From contig CAWCHQ010000001.1 in NCBI GenBank assembly GCA_963795415.1, positions 1,054,001-1,118,000 on the forward strand: DNA of 64,000 bases. The letters run 5' to 3'. This DNA comes from CAVSUZ01 sp963795415 (GTDB lineage Bacteria; Pseudomonadota; Alphaproteobacteria; Acetobacterales; Acetobacteraceae). Both the position numbers and the translations under genes were made by a program. The notes below the pieces were generated by a model. That model ran no database searches. It was given only the letters and a program-made list of their open reading frames with translations, and was not told the origin of the DNA. Below are positions 16,772-27,723 of the stretch, piece after piece. The first letter of the stretch is position 1; each line of letters opens with the position of its first letter.

Positions 16772-17796
16772 CCGGCCAGCCGCCGCGGATCGAACGCATC
16801 CCGCACCGCCTCGCCGACGAAGATCAGCAAGGTCAGCAGCCCGCCCAGCACGAAGAACGCCGTGAACCCCAGCCAGGGCGCCTGCAAATTATTCATCCCC
16901 TGGGACACCAGCTCCCCCAGTGACGGCGAACCGGGAGGCAACCCGAACCCAAGAAAGTCCAGGCTGGCCAGAATGGTCACCGACCCCGAAAGAATGAACG
17001 GCAAGTAGGTGAGGGTGGCGACCATCGCATTCGGCAGGATATGACGCCACATCACCACCGTATCCGTCACCCCCAGGGACCGTGCCGCCCGGACATATTC
17101 CAGGTTCCGCCCGCGCAGGAACTCCGCCCGCACCACGCCGGTGAGGTTCATCCAGGAGAACAGCAGCAGGAACACCAGCAGCACCCAGAAGCCCGGCGTG
17201 ATGATGCTCCCCAGGATGATCAGCAGATAGAGCTGCGGCATGCCGTTCCACACCTCGGTGAAGCGCTGGAACAGAAGATCCGTCAGCCCGCCGTAAAATC
17301 CCTGCACTGCCCCGGCTAACACCCCCACCAGGCTGGAAAACGCCGTCAGGGCGAACCCGAACAGCACCGAAATCCGGAAGCCGTAGATCACCCGCGCGAG
17401 CACATCCCGCCCCAGATCATCAGTCCCTAGCCAGTTCCGCCACGAAGGCGGAGACGGCGCCGGGCTCGGCAGATCTTTCACGATCGTGTCGTAATGGAAG
17501 GGGATCACCGGCCAGATCATCCAGCCATGCTGCCGGATCGATTTCTCCACGTCCGGATCGGTGTAGTCGGTTTCCGTCGGCAGAAAGTCAGCGCCGAACG
17601 TGGTTTCCGGATAATTGTGCAGCACCGGCGCATACAGCGCACCGTCGAAGCGGACCAGCAGCGGCCGGTCGTTCGCGATGAATTCCGCAAACAGGCTGAT
17701 CGTGAAAAGCACCAGAAACACCCAGAAGGAGGCGTATCCCCGCCGGTGCTCCCGGAAAATCGCGAGCCGCCGGCGCGAGACAGGCGAAAGCCTCAT
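16768..17796 (-). CDS. yejE: Peptide ABC transporter permease (YejE type)
   Basis: 342 residues. The N-terminus has one helix followed by a long periplasmic loop with ADFLPTETDYTDPDVEKSI and QHGWMIWPVIPFHYDTI, which is characteristic of YejE rather than DppC. The core has GTDDLGRDVLARVIYGFRIS and the EAA-loop EYVRAARSLGVTDTVVMWRH, which contacts the ATPase. The end carries PPGSPSLGELVSQGMNN. Start and stop overlap with both neighbours by four bases (ATGA), so it is part of a coupled operon. Confidence 0.9.
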   Translation of the reverse strand: MRLSPVSRRRLAIFREHRRGYASFWVFLVLFTISLFAEFIANDRPLLVRFDGALYAPVLHNYPETTFGADFLPTETDYTDPDVEKSIRQHGWMIWPVIPFHYDTIVKDLPSPAPSPPSWRNWLGTDDLGRDVLARVIYGFRISVLFGFALTAFSSLVGVLAGAVQGFYGGLTDLLFQRFTEVWNGMPQLYLLIILGSIITPGFWVLLVFLLLFSWMNLTGVVRAEFLRGRNLEYVRAARSLGVTDTVVMWRHILPNAMVATLTYLPFILSGSVTILASLDFLGFGLPPGSPSLGELVSQGMNNLQAPWLGFTAFFVLGGLLTLLIFVGEAVRDAFDPRRLAG

Positions 17797-18860
17797 CCCG
17801 ATCGCGCCTCAAAGTCGATCCGCGGATCGACCACCGTGTAAAGCATATCGCCGACGATCTGCATCAGCAGGCCGAGCAGCGTGAAAATATACAGCGTGCC
17901 GAACATCACCGGATAATCCCGCTGGATCGCCGCCTGGAACCCGAGCTGACCCAGCCCGTCCAGCGAAAACACAATCTCCACCAGCAGCGCACTGGTAAAC
18001 AATATCGCGATGAACGCCTGCGGGAATCCGGCCACGATCAACAGCATTGCATTGCGGAAAACATGCCCGTACAGCACCCGCCGCTCGCTCGCGCCCTTGG
18101 CGCGCGCCGTGATCGTGTATTGTTTGCGAATCTCCTCAAGAAAGCAGTTCTTCGTCAGCATGGTCAGGCTGGCAAATCCGCCCGCCACCACCGCGGTGAT
18201 CGGCAATACCATGTGCCAGGCATAGTCGCCGATGCGCGCCGGCAGCGGCCACGCGGCCGACCCCTGGCTGAACAGCCCCCGCAGCGGGAACCAATGGAAA
18301 TAGCTGCCGCCCGCGAACAGCACGACTAGCAGGATGGCGAACAGGAAGCTCGGGATCGCATAACCCACCAGCACCACAGCCGAGCTCGCAACATCGAACC
18401 GGCTTCCATCGTGCACCGCCTTTCTTATCCCCAGCGGTATCGACACGGTATAGATGATCAGCGTGGACCACAGGCCCAGCGAGATCGAAACCGGCAGATG
18501 GCTGCCAATCAGCTGCAGCACAGTCTGGCCGCGGAAAAAGCTCCGGCCGAAATCGAACCGCAGATAACCCCAGACCATATCCGCGAAGCGCGTCAGCGGC
18601 GGCTTGTCGAACCCGAACATCTTGCGGATATCTGCCAATACGTGCGGATCGATGCCGCTCGCGCCGCGATAGCTGCCCTGCACGCCCACATCGGCTGTCG
18701 GCCCGGACAGCGCCCCCAGCTCCGCCTTTCCCCGCAGCTGCGCTACCACCTGCTCTACCGGGCCACCCGGAGCAAATTGCACGACGGCGAAATTGATCGC
18801 GATGATCCCGAACAAGGTCGGTATCACCAGCAACAGCCGGCGGATCAGATACCCGGTCAC
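17793..18860 (-). CDS. yejB: Peptide ABC transporter permease (YejB type)
   Basis: 355 residues starting MTGYLIRRLLLVIPTLFGII. The insert GGPVEQVVAQLRG and the following periplasmic loop (RGASGIDPHVLADIRKMFGF) mark it as YejB. The EAA loop reads EIRKQYTITARAKGASERRV, and several membrane segments follow. It pairs with the YejE-type protein to form the channel. The gene overlaps the SBP locus upstream and yejE downstream. Confidence 0.9.
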   Translation of the reverse strand: MTGYLIRRLLLVIPTLFGIIAINFAVVQFAPGGPVEQVVAQLRGKAELGALSGPTADVGVQGSYRGASGIDPHVLADIRKMFGFDKPPLTRFADMVWGYLRFDFGRSFFRGQTVLQLIGSHLPVSISLGLWSTLIIYTVSIPLGIRKAVHDGSRFDVASSAVVLVGYAIPSFLFAILLVVLFAGGSYFHWFPLRGLFSQGSAAWPLPARIGDYAWHMVLPITAVVAGGFASLTMLTKNCFLEEIRKQYTITARAKGASERRVLYGHVFRNAMLLIVAGFPQAFIAILFTSALLVEIVFSLDGLGQLGFQAAIQRDYPVMFGTLYIFTLLGLLMQIVGDMLYTVVDPRIDFEARSG

Positions 18861-18870
18861 CGGCTACCCT

Positions 18871-20755
18871 CTACGCCTTGCGCGCGGCATCCGTCTTGGC
18901 CGCCTTCGCCGCGTCCACCCACCAGCTGTCGAAATTCACGCCTTCCCTGATGGGTATGCCGGGCTGTCCGAAACGGTTCCACGCCGCAATATGGAACGTA
19001 TCGGAATCCCACCCCGGTAACCATGTACCAACCCCACAACAAAACCCGGTCCAAAGCCCGGGCCGAGGTCCGCAGGCTCGCCCGATCCGAGGCTGTGATG
19101 ACCTTCTGCACCAGCGCATCCACCGCCGGGCTGCAGATGGCCGGGAGGTTCATGCTTCCCGTCACCTTGACCGAAGCACACGACCAGTAGTCCTGCAGCT
19201 CATTGCCGGGAATGTCACCCTCGGCGTAAATCCACAGCGTCATGTCAAGGTCGAAATCATCCGCCAGGTGCTGATACTGGGCGGGATCGACCGAACGGAC
19301 ATCTACCGCGATGCCGAGATGTTTCAGCGTCTCGGCATAGGGAAGCGCAACGCGCTCAAACGACGGATCGGGGATCAGAATGGTGAAACGCATCTGCTCC
19401 CCCTCGGCGTTCACCAACCGCATTCCCTTGACGCTCCATCCCGCCTCCTCCAGCAGTTTCAGCGAGACCATCAATTCCTTCCGGTTGTTCCCCGAGCCGT
19501 CGGTGACAGGCAGCGTGAAAGCTTGCGTGAACAATTCCGCCGACAGCTCCGCCCGGAACGGTTCAAGCAGCTTAAGCTCGTCCGCATCGGGCAGGCCGGA
19601 GGACGCCAGATCGCTGTTGCTGAAGTAGCTGAGCGTCCGGTTATACGCACCGTAAAACAGGTTCTTGTTCGCCCACTCGAAATCGTACGCCCAGGCCAGC
19701 GCCCGGCGCACCCGCGGGTCCTTGAAGACCGTCCGCCGAGCGTTCATCGCCCAGCCCTGCATTCCCGTCGGCAGGTGATGGCGGATGTCCTCCTTCAGGA
19801 CGAGGCCGTTCTTTACCGCCGGGAAATCATAGCCGGTGGCCCAGCGTTTCGCGATGTTCTCCGACCGCAGATCAACCTGTCCCGCCTTGAACGCCTCCAT
19901 CGCGACGGAGCTTTCGCGATAGTACTCGACCCGCACCTTGCCGAAATTGTTGGTGCCGCGCGCTGTCGGCAAATCCCGTGCCCACCAGCTTCTATCGAGC
20001 TCATAGGTGACGTTTCGCCCCAGATCGGCAGCGGTGATGCGATACGGCCCGGAGCCGATCGGCGGGTCGCGCAGCGGCTGGGTAAAGTCCCGGTCGCCGA
20101 ACCAGTGTTTCGGCAGCACCGGCAACCCACCCAGGGTCAGCGGTAGCGCCCGGTTGGTATTCGACTTCAGGTGATAAATGACCCGGTCAGGCGCCTCGGC
20201 CACCACGTCCTTCACGTCGGCCATCTGCATGGCGAAGCTCGGCCGCCCCTTCGCCAGCAGCGTCTGGAAGGTCCAGACTACGTCTTCGGCCGTCAGCGGA
20301 TGGCCATCAGAAAAATGCGCGCCGGATCGCAGGTTGAATGCCACCCACATCCGGTCCGCGGGCAACTCCACCGTGCGGGCAATATGGCAATAGCCGGTGG
20401 CAATCTCGTTGGCCGAGGGAGCCAGCAGGCTCTCCCAGACGTGCCCCACCGTCGAGCCGCCCTCGCTCCCGCCGGGGAGGATGATCCATGGCCCGATCAT
20501 TCCCTCGACGGCCGTGCCTCGCAGGATGAACGGGTTGAAACTGTCGAAATTGCCCACCGCCGACAGGGTGACCTCGCCGCCTTTCGGGGCGTCCGGGTTC
20601 ACATATGGGAAATACGGGAAATCCGCCGGCAGCTGCGGCTTGCCCAGGATCGTCAGACCATGGCTGATCGTCACGCCCTCGTCGGCCTGGACCGCAAGGC
20701 TCGAGCGGAGCAGGGCGGCAAGTCCGAGGATCAGAGTGTCACGCCGCCTCATCAT
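18871..20755 (-). pseudogene. yejA: Extracellular peptide-binding protein (SBP family 5, YejA type), frameshifted near the 3' end
   Basis: Begins MMRRRDTLILGLAALLRSSL, a signal peptide, then the SBP_bac_5 domain (DAPKGGEVTLSAVGNFDSFN, HFSDGHPLTAEDVVWTFQTL, RRALAWAYDFEWANKN). At about 19022 an inserted base turns the expected WYMVPGWDSDTFHIAAW into WYMVTGVGFRYVP. The second frame carries PGWDSDTFHIAAWNRFGQ to the natural end DAARKA at 18871. The unshifted frame would instead end at 18857. It would bind oligopeptides in the periplasm and hand them to YejBE. The rest of the operon is intact, so a sequence error is as likely as a mutation. Confidence 0.85.
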
Positions 20756-20833
20756 TGCTTGATGCCCAGTTTCAGCGTGCTTGTTAACTGGCGATAGGTG
20801 AAATTCCTGCCCGTTGGCATCGGAGCCTCGCGC

Positions 20834-22242
20834 CTATCTCCCGCCCGCGAACTTCCCCAGCAGCCGCGCATGCGAGCGTATGCCGCGATGAAAGCATCGT
20901 TGCTCAAACTTCTCGTTCGGGCTGTGCACCTGGTCGTCGTTGAGCCCAAACCCCATCAGCAGCGCGTCGATCCCAAGCACTGACTTCAAGGACGCCACAA
21001 CGGGAATGGATCCGCCGCTGCCGGCCAGCACCGGAGGTTTGCCGAACTCCTCGGCCAGCGCCGCCTGCGCCGCCTTCAGCCAGGGCGAGTCGTGGGTATT
21101 TCGATCCCCGGCGAGCCGGTTCCCGCCTCCACCGTCACCTTGGCATCCTGCGGCACGCGCTCCGCCAGGAAGCGGCGGAACCCCTCGGTGATTTTTGCGG
21201 GGTCCTGGTTCGGCACCAGGCGGAACGAGACCTTGGCGAAGGCTTCGGCCGGGATCACCGTCTTGGATCCGGGGCCGGTGTAGCCGCCCCAGATGCCGTT
21301 GATATCCGCCGTCGGCCGGACCCAAAGCCGCTGGAGCGGGGCACGTCCGCGTTCCCCGACCGGGTTCTTCAGCCCGATATCGTCCAGGAATGCCGCCTCG
21401 TCGAAACCAAGCGAGTCCCACTGCGCCGCAAGCGCGTTCGATGGCTCCTTCACGTCGTCATAGAATGCGGGAACCTGGATGCGGCCCTGCGTATCGTGCA
21501 GGTCCCCCAGCGCGCGGCATAGCGCATTGATCGGATTGAGCGCCGAGCCGCCGTAGAGGCCGGAATGCAGGTCGCGACTGGCGGCCCGCAGGGTGACCTG
21601 CGTATAGACCATCCCGCGCAGCCGGGTGGTGATGGACGGAGTATCGATGTCCCACATGCCAGTATCGCTGATCAGCGCGATGTCGCTTCGCAACTCATCC
21701 TTATTGGATTTGAGGAACGGCTCCAGATTGCGGCTGCCCACCTCCTCCTCGCCTTCGATCAGGGCGGTGATATGCGCCGGGATGAACCCGGTGACCGAGG
21801 CCCAGGCGCGCAGGGCCTCGAGGAACATCATCGTCTGGCCCTTGTCGTCCACCGCGCCCCGAGCCACGAAACGCGGGCCGCGCGGGCCGTCCACAAGCTG
21901 CGGCTCGAAAGGCGGGGTGGACCATAGCTCGACCGGATCAACCGGCTGCACGTCATAATGGCCGTAAAACAGAATGTGCGGTCCGCGGTAATCGGATGGA
22001 CCAGCATGGTGCGCCAGCACGACTGGGTGGCCCGCGGTCTCGCGCAGCCCGGCTTCGAAACCCAGGCCCGCAAGCTGTGCGCGGATCCACTCAGCGGCCT
22101 CCCGGCAATCCGCCGCATGCGCCGGCTGCGCGCTGATACTGGGGATCCGCAGCAGCTCGAACAACCGCTCGCGCGAGTGATCCAGTTCGGCATCGGCGTG
22201 CCTGAGGACAGCCTCGATCGTCTCGGCTGAAGGTGCGGCCAT
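20834..22242 (-). pseudogene. M20-family dipeptidase, frameshifted
   Basis: Begins MAAPSAETIEAVLRHADAEL. Zinc-site motifs are clear: FYGHYDVQPVDPVE, GAVDDKGQ and LIEGEEEVGS, where the metal-bridging Asp and the general-base Glu sit. DLHSGLYGGSALNP belongs to the dimerisation domain. At about 21095 the frame changes after GSPGIEIP. Downstream HDSPWLKAAQAALAEEFGKP, GGSIPVVASLKSVLGIDAL and NEKFEQRCFHRGIRSHARLL continue in a second frame to 20834. The product would cleave dipeptides in the cytoplasm, a natural partner of the adjacent peptide importer. One base corrects it. Confidence 0.85.
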
Positions 22243-22344
22243 TGGAGTACTCCGGCATTTTTCTGCTGACCGCTATATCACGCGGCGCCGGACCTGACCC
22301 ACCCCGTCGTCTGAGCGGATCGCGCTTGACCGGAAACGGCCGGC

Positions 22345-23690
22345 TCAAACTGCGTTCATTCGCGCCATTACAGCCCGCGTCTCCAGCGCAGTCAGCGCCG
22401 TTCGAAGCGCCAGCTGGATGACCAACAGGCTCCAGATGACGACCAGGACCACACCTGCCCAGAAGCCGATGATACCCGAGCCGCCGCCGATATCGCTAAG
22501 CCAGGAGAGCACCCACATGCCGGCGAACCAGGGGAGCAGCCAGGAAATGTGCCGCCAGGCTATCTCGGCCGACGGCAGATGCGCCACGAACCGGTGATAC
22601 AGGACGTACAGGATAAACGCGACCAGCACGATGCCGAACAGGTACGAATTAGTGCGGAAACCGGTCCAGTAGATCACCAGATTGCTGCAGATGAAGGCAA
22701 TCGGCGCGATAATGCCCGCGCCCTTGAGCTCGAACCGTCGGCCGCCTTCCGGCAGGTTACGCCGCAGCACCAGCAGCGTGATCGGACCGAGCCCATAGGT
22801 CAGCACCGTTATCGACGTGATGTAGTTCACCATCAACTGCCAGGCGGGGAAGGGCAGCAGGAACAGGATCCCGACGAGCCACATCACCAGCACCGATGCC
22901 CAGGGAGCTTTCGTCCCGGATAGCGCCATCAGCCAGCGCGGGCCGGCCTCGGTCTCGCCGATGCCGTAAAGAACCCGCGCGCCCCCGGTGACATAGATCA
23001 GTCCGGTGCCGCCGGGGGAAATGTATGCGTCAGCGTAAAGCAGCGCCGCCAGCCACCCCAGTCCGAGTGTTGCGGCGAGGCCGGCGAATGGGCCCGTCTG
23101 GCCGGTGAAACTCAGTTTGCCCAGCCGTGCGCGACATCGGCGGGGCTCAGTGCAAGCAGAAATGCAAACTGGAGCAGTATGTAGATCGCGGCTGCCAGAA
23201 CGACGGAACCGATCACCGCCAGCGGGACGTCGCGGTGTGGATTGGCGCTCTCGCCGCCGAGGTCAATTGCCGTCCGGAACCCAAGAAAACTGAAAATATT
23301 CCGGCGGTCGGCAGCGCGGCGAATATGCCGGAGAAGCTGTAGCCGTTCGGATCGGCCGACAGCACTTTGCTGTGCGCGCTGGAAAATCAGCAGGACGACA
23401 CCGGTCAGCACCGGTACGGCGATCTTCCACCAGGTGATGATGGAATTGACCCGCAGCAGCCAGCCCACGGCAAGCAGGTTCACCAGACAGAAAATGCCAA
23501 GAAAGGCCACGCATACGCCAAAGCCGATTCCCGTCAGCTCGCCGTTGCTTCCTGGCCGGATGAAATAGGGCAGGTAATTGTTTGCGTAGGTAACCACCGC
23601 CTCGGCTTCCACCGAGGCGACCGGAACGTAGGAAAGGAGGAATAGCCTATCCGAGACGACGAGATAGGAGCCATGGCAAGACAATGTCCG
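22345..23690 (-). pseudogene. APC-family amino-acid permease, C-terminal part, separated from its start
   Basis: Membrane segments typical of APC permeases run from LLSYVPVASVEAEAVVTYAN to VVIWSLLVIQLALRTALTAL. There are several one-base shifts: near 23300-23350 (GYSFSGIFAALPTAGI is in another frame than FSFLGFRTAIDLGGESAN) and near 23117 (WAN stop; LSFTGQTGPFAGLAATLGL continues in a different frame). The first 110 or so residues are missing here and are found as a separate fragment at 27724-28002 on the same strand. About 4 kb carrying four other genes lies between, so the gene was interrupted by insertion and has since decayed. Confidence 0.8.
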
Positions 23691-23708
23691 GCCATGGCTC
23701 AGTCCTAG

Positions 23709-24404
23709 TCAGGCACCCGCCGAATCCAATTGCTCGTTTTTGGTCACGACTTCTTGTGCCTTGGCGTAGCTCTCGATGAGCAAAGCGTAGACCGGGAAGA
23801 TTTTTGTATAGACTTCGGCCCATTCCTGCGCGTCTGGCCGATTCCAGGTCTTCTGCAGTTCAGAGGCGACGGCCGCGGTGTCCATCGGGATCACGCCAGC
23901 CTGTACGACGCGTGCGAGTGTGATCTCCTGCGCCATCTTCGAATAGGTGCCGGAAGCGTCGACGACGGCGAAGACCTTGTAGCCTTCATGCACCGCGGCG
24001 ATCGCCGGGAACGCCATGCAGACACTCGTAATGGTGCCGGCGATGATCAAGGTCTTGCGGCCCGTCGCCTTCACGGCGGCGACGAATTCCGGATTGTCCC
24101 AGGCATTGATCTCCCCCTTGCGGGCCACATACTTGGCGTGCGGTGCGTTCATGTGGATTTCCGGAATTAACGGCCCGTTCGGGCCCTGCGGCACCGAGGC
24201 GGTCGTGATCACGGGAATCTTGCAGAGTGAGGCCATCTTGGCGAGCGCGGCGGCATGATTGCGCAGCGCCGGCATCGCCATGTCGCCGATCGTCTGGAAC
24301 AGGCCGCTCTGATGGTCGATCAGCAACATCGCCGCATCATCGGGGTCGATGATGGGTCGTTGTCCATCGAAATTGGCAATCGTGTTCGGGTTGGTCATGA
24401 TCAT
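23709..24404 (-). CDS. Isochorismatase-family hydrolase (YcaC-like) 1
   Basis: About 231 residues. The cysteine-hydrolase triad is visible: Asp in MLLIDHQSGLFQ, Lys in YVARKGEINAWDN and the nucleophilic Cys in IAGTITSVCMAFPAIAA. This is the YcaC-like branch of the family, which contains hydrolases of uncertain amide substrates. There is no signal peptide. Start ATG 24404 or 24398 cannot be told apart. It lies downstream of a second such hydrolase and a pirin on the same strand, all part of a block that interrupts a permease gene. Confidence 0.85.
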   Translation of the reverse strand: MIMTNPNTIANFDGQRPIIDPDDAAMLLIDHQSGLFQTIGDMAMPALRNHAAALAKMASLCKIPVITTASVPQGPNGPLIPEIHMNAPHAKYVARKGEINAWDNPEFVAAVKATGRKTLIIAGTITSVCMAFPAIAAVHEGYKVFAVVDASGTYSKMAQEITLARVVQAGVIPMDTAAVASELQKTWNRPDAQEWAEVYTKIFPVYALLIESYAKAQEVVTKNEQLDSAGA

Positions 24405-24454
24405 ATCTTTCCATGCGAAGGCACGGCGGCCCCGATGGAGGCCGTCTGCGCGAT

Positions 24455-25096
24455 TCAGTCCTGCTTGTCGTATGAAAACTGGATGCCTGCCGTTCCGCCG
24501 GTCTCGACGAAGAGGTTCATGAAGGCCGGCACAGTTTCGGCGCGCTTCCAGTCACGCTGCAATTGACAGAAAAGCTGCGGCACACTGATCAACTTGGCGC
24601 CGGCCTGTTCGACGCGACGCAATGCTGCTTCATGTGCCGCGACCGACGTGCCACCAACAGCATCGATCGGCACATAGACCTCGTAGCCTTCCTTCAGCGC
24701 ATCAAGCGCGGGAAAGGTCAGGCAGGCCTCGGTCCATAGCGCGGTCATGATGAGCTTCTTGCGGTCTGTGGCCTGGACGGCCTTGCGGAATTCGACGTCT
24801 TCCCAGGAGTTGCTCGAGGTGCGGTCATAGGTCGGATGGTTCTCGAGCACCTTGCGGATCGTCGGGATGGGCGGCTTGTTGAGGCCGGTCTTCACATTCA
24901 CCGTCGAATGCACGATTGGCAGCTTGTAGGTGACCGCCGCCTTGGCGGCGCCGGTAATGTTGTTGACGAGCAGTTGCCGGTCCATCGAGGCGATCGAGTT
25001 CACCTGGACAGGCTGGTAGTCGATGATGATGAATGCCGAATTCTGCGGCGTGAGGAGGTGATCCTTCGCGGGATCGCGGATTGCTTCGCTGGCCAT
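24455..25096 (-). CDS. Isochorismatase-family hydrolase 2
   Basis: 213 residues from MASEAIRDPAKDHLLTPQNS. The start at 25096 is chosen because an AAGGAAAAG sequence precedes it and the family begins here. Triad positions are Asp in FIIIDYQPVQVN, the region SNSWEDVEFRKAV and Cys in MTALWTEACLTFPALDAL. It is a paralogue of the neighbouring hydrolase, with low identity. The pair may form hetero-oligomers or act on related substrates. Probably co-transcribed with the pirin gene upstream. Confidence 0.85.
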   Translation of the reverse strand: MASEAIRDPAKDHLLTPQNSAFIIIDYQPVQVNSIASMDRQLLVNNITGAAKAAVTYKLPIVHSTVNVKTGLNKPPIPTIRKVLENHPTYDRTSSNSWEDVEFRKAVQATDRKKLIMTALWTEACLTFPALDALKEGYEVYVPIDAVGGTSVAAHEAALRRVEQAGAKLISVPQLFCQLQRDWKRAETVPAFMNLFVETGGTAGIQFSYDKQD

Positions 25097-25231
25097 GGGC
25101 TTTTCCTTCTGTTCGAGACTCGCCGACATGAGGGATGCACGACGCCTCATAGGTTCGGCGGCGGGGCGAGTATCACCGCCGCCGAAAAATAAAAGGCGAT
25201 GGTTCACCGAGCGGACCATTGCCTCGTCTTG

Positions 25232-26100
25232 CTATGCCGCTGCGATCTCGCCGAAGCGGCCGTTTTCGAAATCGGCCATCGCCTGACGGATTTCGTCGGC
25301 GGTGTTCATGACGAAGGGGCCGTGCATGACGACAGGCTCGTCGATCGGCTCGCCGCTGAGGATCAGCAAAGACGCATCGCTGTTGGCTTCCAGCTTGATC
25401 TCGCTGCCCTTGCGTCGAGCAATACGAACTGCGCTTCGCGGGCGACGGCGTCGTCGTTGACCTGGACCGTACCTCTCAGCACGACCACCGCGACAGTGTG
25501 GCCTTCCGACATGGCGAAAGAGGCGGCGCCACCCTGATTAAGCCGCACATCCCAGACATCGATGGGCGTGAAGGTGCGGGCGGGGCCGCGCTTGCCTTCA
25601 TACTCGCCGGCGATGACCCGCAGCTTGCCTGCGCCACTTGGCAGTTCGACCGACGGTATGTCGCGGTGAAGTAGCGTCTGATAACTGGGATCGGTGTTCT
25701 TATCTTTCGCCGGCAGATTGACCCAGAGTTGAACCATCTCGAAAGGTCCGCCATTACGGGTGAACGCTTCGGAACGAAACTCCTTGTGCAGGATGCCGCC
25801 CGCTGCGGTCATCCACTGAACGCCGCCCGGACCGATCACGCCGCCCGTGCCAGTCGAATCGCGATGTTCGACCTCGCCCTTGTAGACGATCGTCACGGTC
25901 TCGAAGCCGCGATGCGGGTGAGTCCCGACGCCGCGCGGCTTGTCGGTCGGCGTGAATTCGGCCGGACCAGCATAGTCGAGCAGCAGAAACGGGCTGACAT
26001 GCGCGCCATGGCTCATGTGCGAGAACAGTGATCGGACGGGAAAGCCGTCGCCGACCCAGTGGCCGCGCGGGGCGCTGTAGACGCCGAGGATCTTTCTCAT
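25232..26100 (-). pseudogene. Pirin-family protein, frameshifted near the 3' end
   Basis: Begins MRKILGVYSAPRGHWVGDGF. The pirin metal site is present in GVGTHPHRGFETVTIVYKGE and VEHRDSTGTGGVIGPGG. GGILHKEF follows. At about 25415, after REAQFVLLDAR, the frame shifts. The remaining family sequence (EIKLEANSDASLLILSGEPI, MHGPFVMNTADEIRQAM, ENGRFGEIAAA) is in another frame and stops at 25232. Pirins are iron cupins, some with quercetinase activity. The gene diverges from the LysR gene, which probably controls it. Confidence 0.85.
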
Positions 26101-26197
26101 GGTGCTTCTCCTTGTCGCTGCGCCTTGCGGCGGCTTGCGTTGGGAGAAAGATACGGTCAGGCCAAAGCTGGCAGTAGATGGCTATATTGCGCCATAA

Positions 26198-26215
26198 TGT
26201 CCTGAAAATAGGACA
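26198..26215. promoter_or_regulatory. Inverted repeat, candidate LysR operator
   Basis: TGTCCT and AGGACA are separated by six bases (GAAAAT), eleven bases before the LysR start and inside the divergent pirin-LysR promoter region. Position and symmetry fit an operator of the adjacent regulator. The T-N-A flanks are LysR-box-like. Confidence 0.5.
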
Positions 26216-26225
26216 ACGGAAGCTT

Positions 26226-27150
26226 ATGCAAGATCTAAACGATCTGCGTTTCTTTGCCGAGGTGGTGGAGCAGAATGGCTTCGCCGCAGCGGCCCGCAAG
26301 CTCGGCATGCCCCGCTCGCGCCTCAGCCGTCGCATTGGCCTTCTCGAAGACGGACTTGGCGTACGGCTGATCCATCGCTCGACCCGGCAATTCGCCGTCA
26401 CCGAAATCGGCCGAGAATATTACCGGCACTGTGTCGCGATGATGGTGGAGGCGGAGGCCGCGCAGGAGACCATCGATCGCTTGCGATCCGAGCCGCAGGG
26501 TACGGTCCGCGTCAGTTGCCCGTCGTCGGTGATCTACTTCCAAGTCGGCGAGATGATCGCCCGCTTCATGGAGCAATGTCCCAAGGTCGAGGTCTTGCTG
26601 GAAAGCACCAACCGCCGTGTCGACGTGATCCGCGAAGGATTCGACGTCGCGATTCGGGTGCGCTTTCCACCATTGGAGGACAGCGATCTTGTCATCCGGA
26701 AATTGGCGGACAAGCCCTCAGCGACTGATCGGCAGCCCTTCCGTCATCACATCCCTCTCGCGCCCGCTCGTCCCGGCGGACCTCTCGACGCTGCCGAGCC
26801 TGGCTTGGGACCCAACAAAGCCAGAGCACGAATGGCGGCTCGACGGGCCCGATGGTGCGACCGCTACGATCCCCCACAAGCCAAGTTTCGTCACGGAGGA
26901 TATGGTGGCTTTGCGTGTCGCGGCGCTGCGCGGTGTTGGCATCTGTCAGTTTCCGGTTTTCATCATCCAAAGCGATCTTGACGCAGGTCGATTGATCGAT
27001 CTTCTTGCCGAATGGACGCCGAAGGCTGGCGTGATCCATGCGTTATTCCCGTCCAGGCGAGGGTTGCTTCCCTCGATGCGGGCGCTTCTGGATTTCCTAG
27101 CCGACCAATATACCGCCTCGGATCATTCAAACCAGCGACTATCGCAGTGA
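26226..27150 (+). pseudogene. LysR-family transcriptional regulator, frameshifted
   Basis: Starts MQDLNDLRFFAEVVEQNGFA. The winged helix-turn-helix is AAARKLGMPRSRLSRRIGLL followed by EDGLGVRLIHRSTR. The effector domain begins GTVRVSCPSSVIYFQVGEM. At about 26718 one extra base (GACAAGCCC) shifts the frame after RKLAD. The continuation SPQRLIGSPSVITSLSRP through LRVAALRGVGICQFPVFII is in a second frame and stops at 27150. It is the likely regulator of the divergent pirin and hydrolase genes. Confidence 0.85.
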
Positions 27151-27723
27151 AAAAATATCGGGACGCCTACACCACCATCGACCAGCTACGTTTCGGGACG
27201 TCACCCGCCGGCTGCGGCAGCCAACGACAAGGCTTTTGACCAGTAGGTTATGCCCGCCGTCTATGCCGTCCTAATGGTTTCAAATGCACCTGCGGACGGA
27301 GTGCTTTCGGCGGCTTCAGTTGGGGTCTTGCGGTCGGTGACGGTATTTTCCCGTGGGTCGGATCGCGCACGGGCAACTGAAGTCGGGAAATCGATCAATC
27401 GATATCGATAGTCGCTGAAACCGGGCTGATGTCGAATCGGCGAAATTCGCCTTTGAATTCAAGAGCACAAATTTTTGACGGACCGGAGAATCGGTTCTTC
27501 ATCGGTCGAGAAAAATTTGCGCTTTTAGGTCAACGCGTCATGGCCACTCAAAACAATCGAGTGGGAGTGAGGGGGAGTACTGTGGAGTAAGGTGGGATAG
27601 AGCAGCGCATAAATTGCGATGATGTCCCACCGATAGTTATCGATAGTTCTTGAATTGCTGTATCTAATGCAAGTTCGAAGGAATCACGGGTGTCGCCGCC
27701 CGCAAGCAACAACATCCACGCCC
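27151..27723. other. Non-coding stretch at the right edge of the inserted block
   Basis: No gene is supported in these 570 bases, and the composition is visibly less GC-rich than the neighbours. Short symmetric motifs occur (GATCAATCGATATCGATAG near 27390; CGATAGTTATCGATAG near 27631), but no transposon ends or target duplications could be recognised. It separates the LysR gene from the N-terminal permease fragment. Confidence 0.5.
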
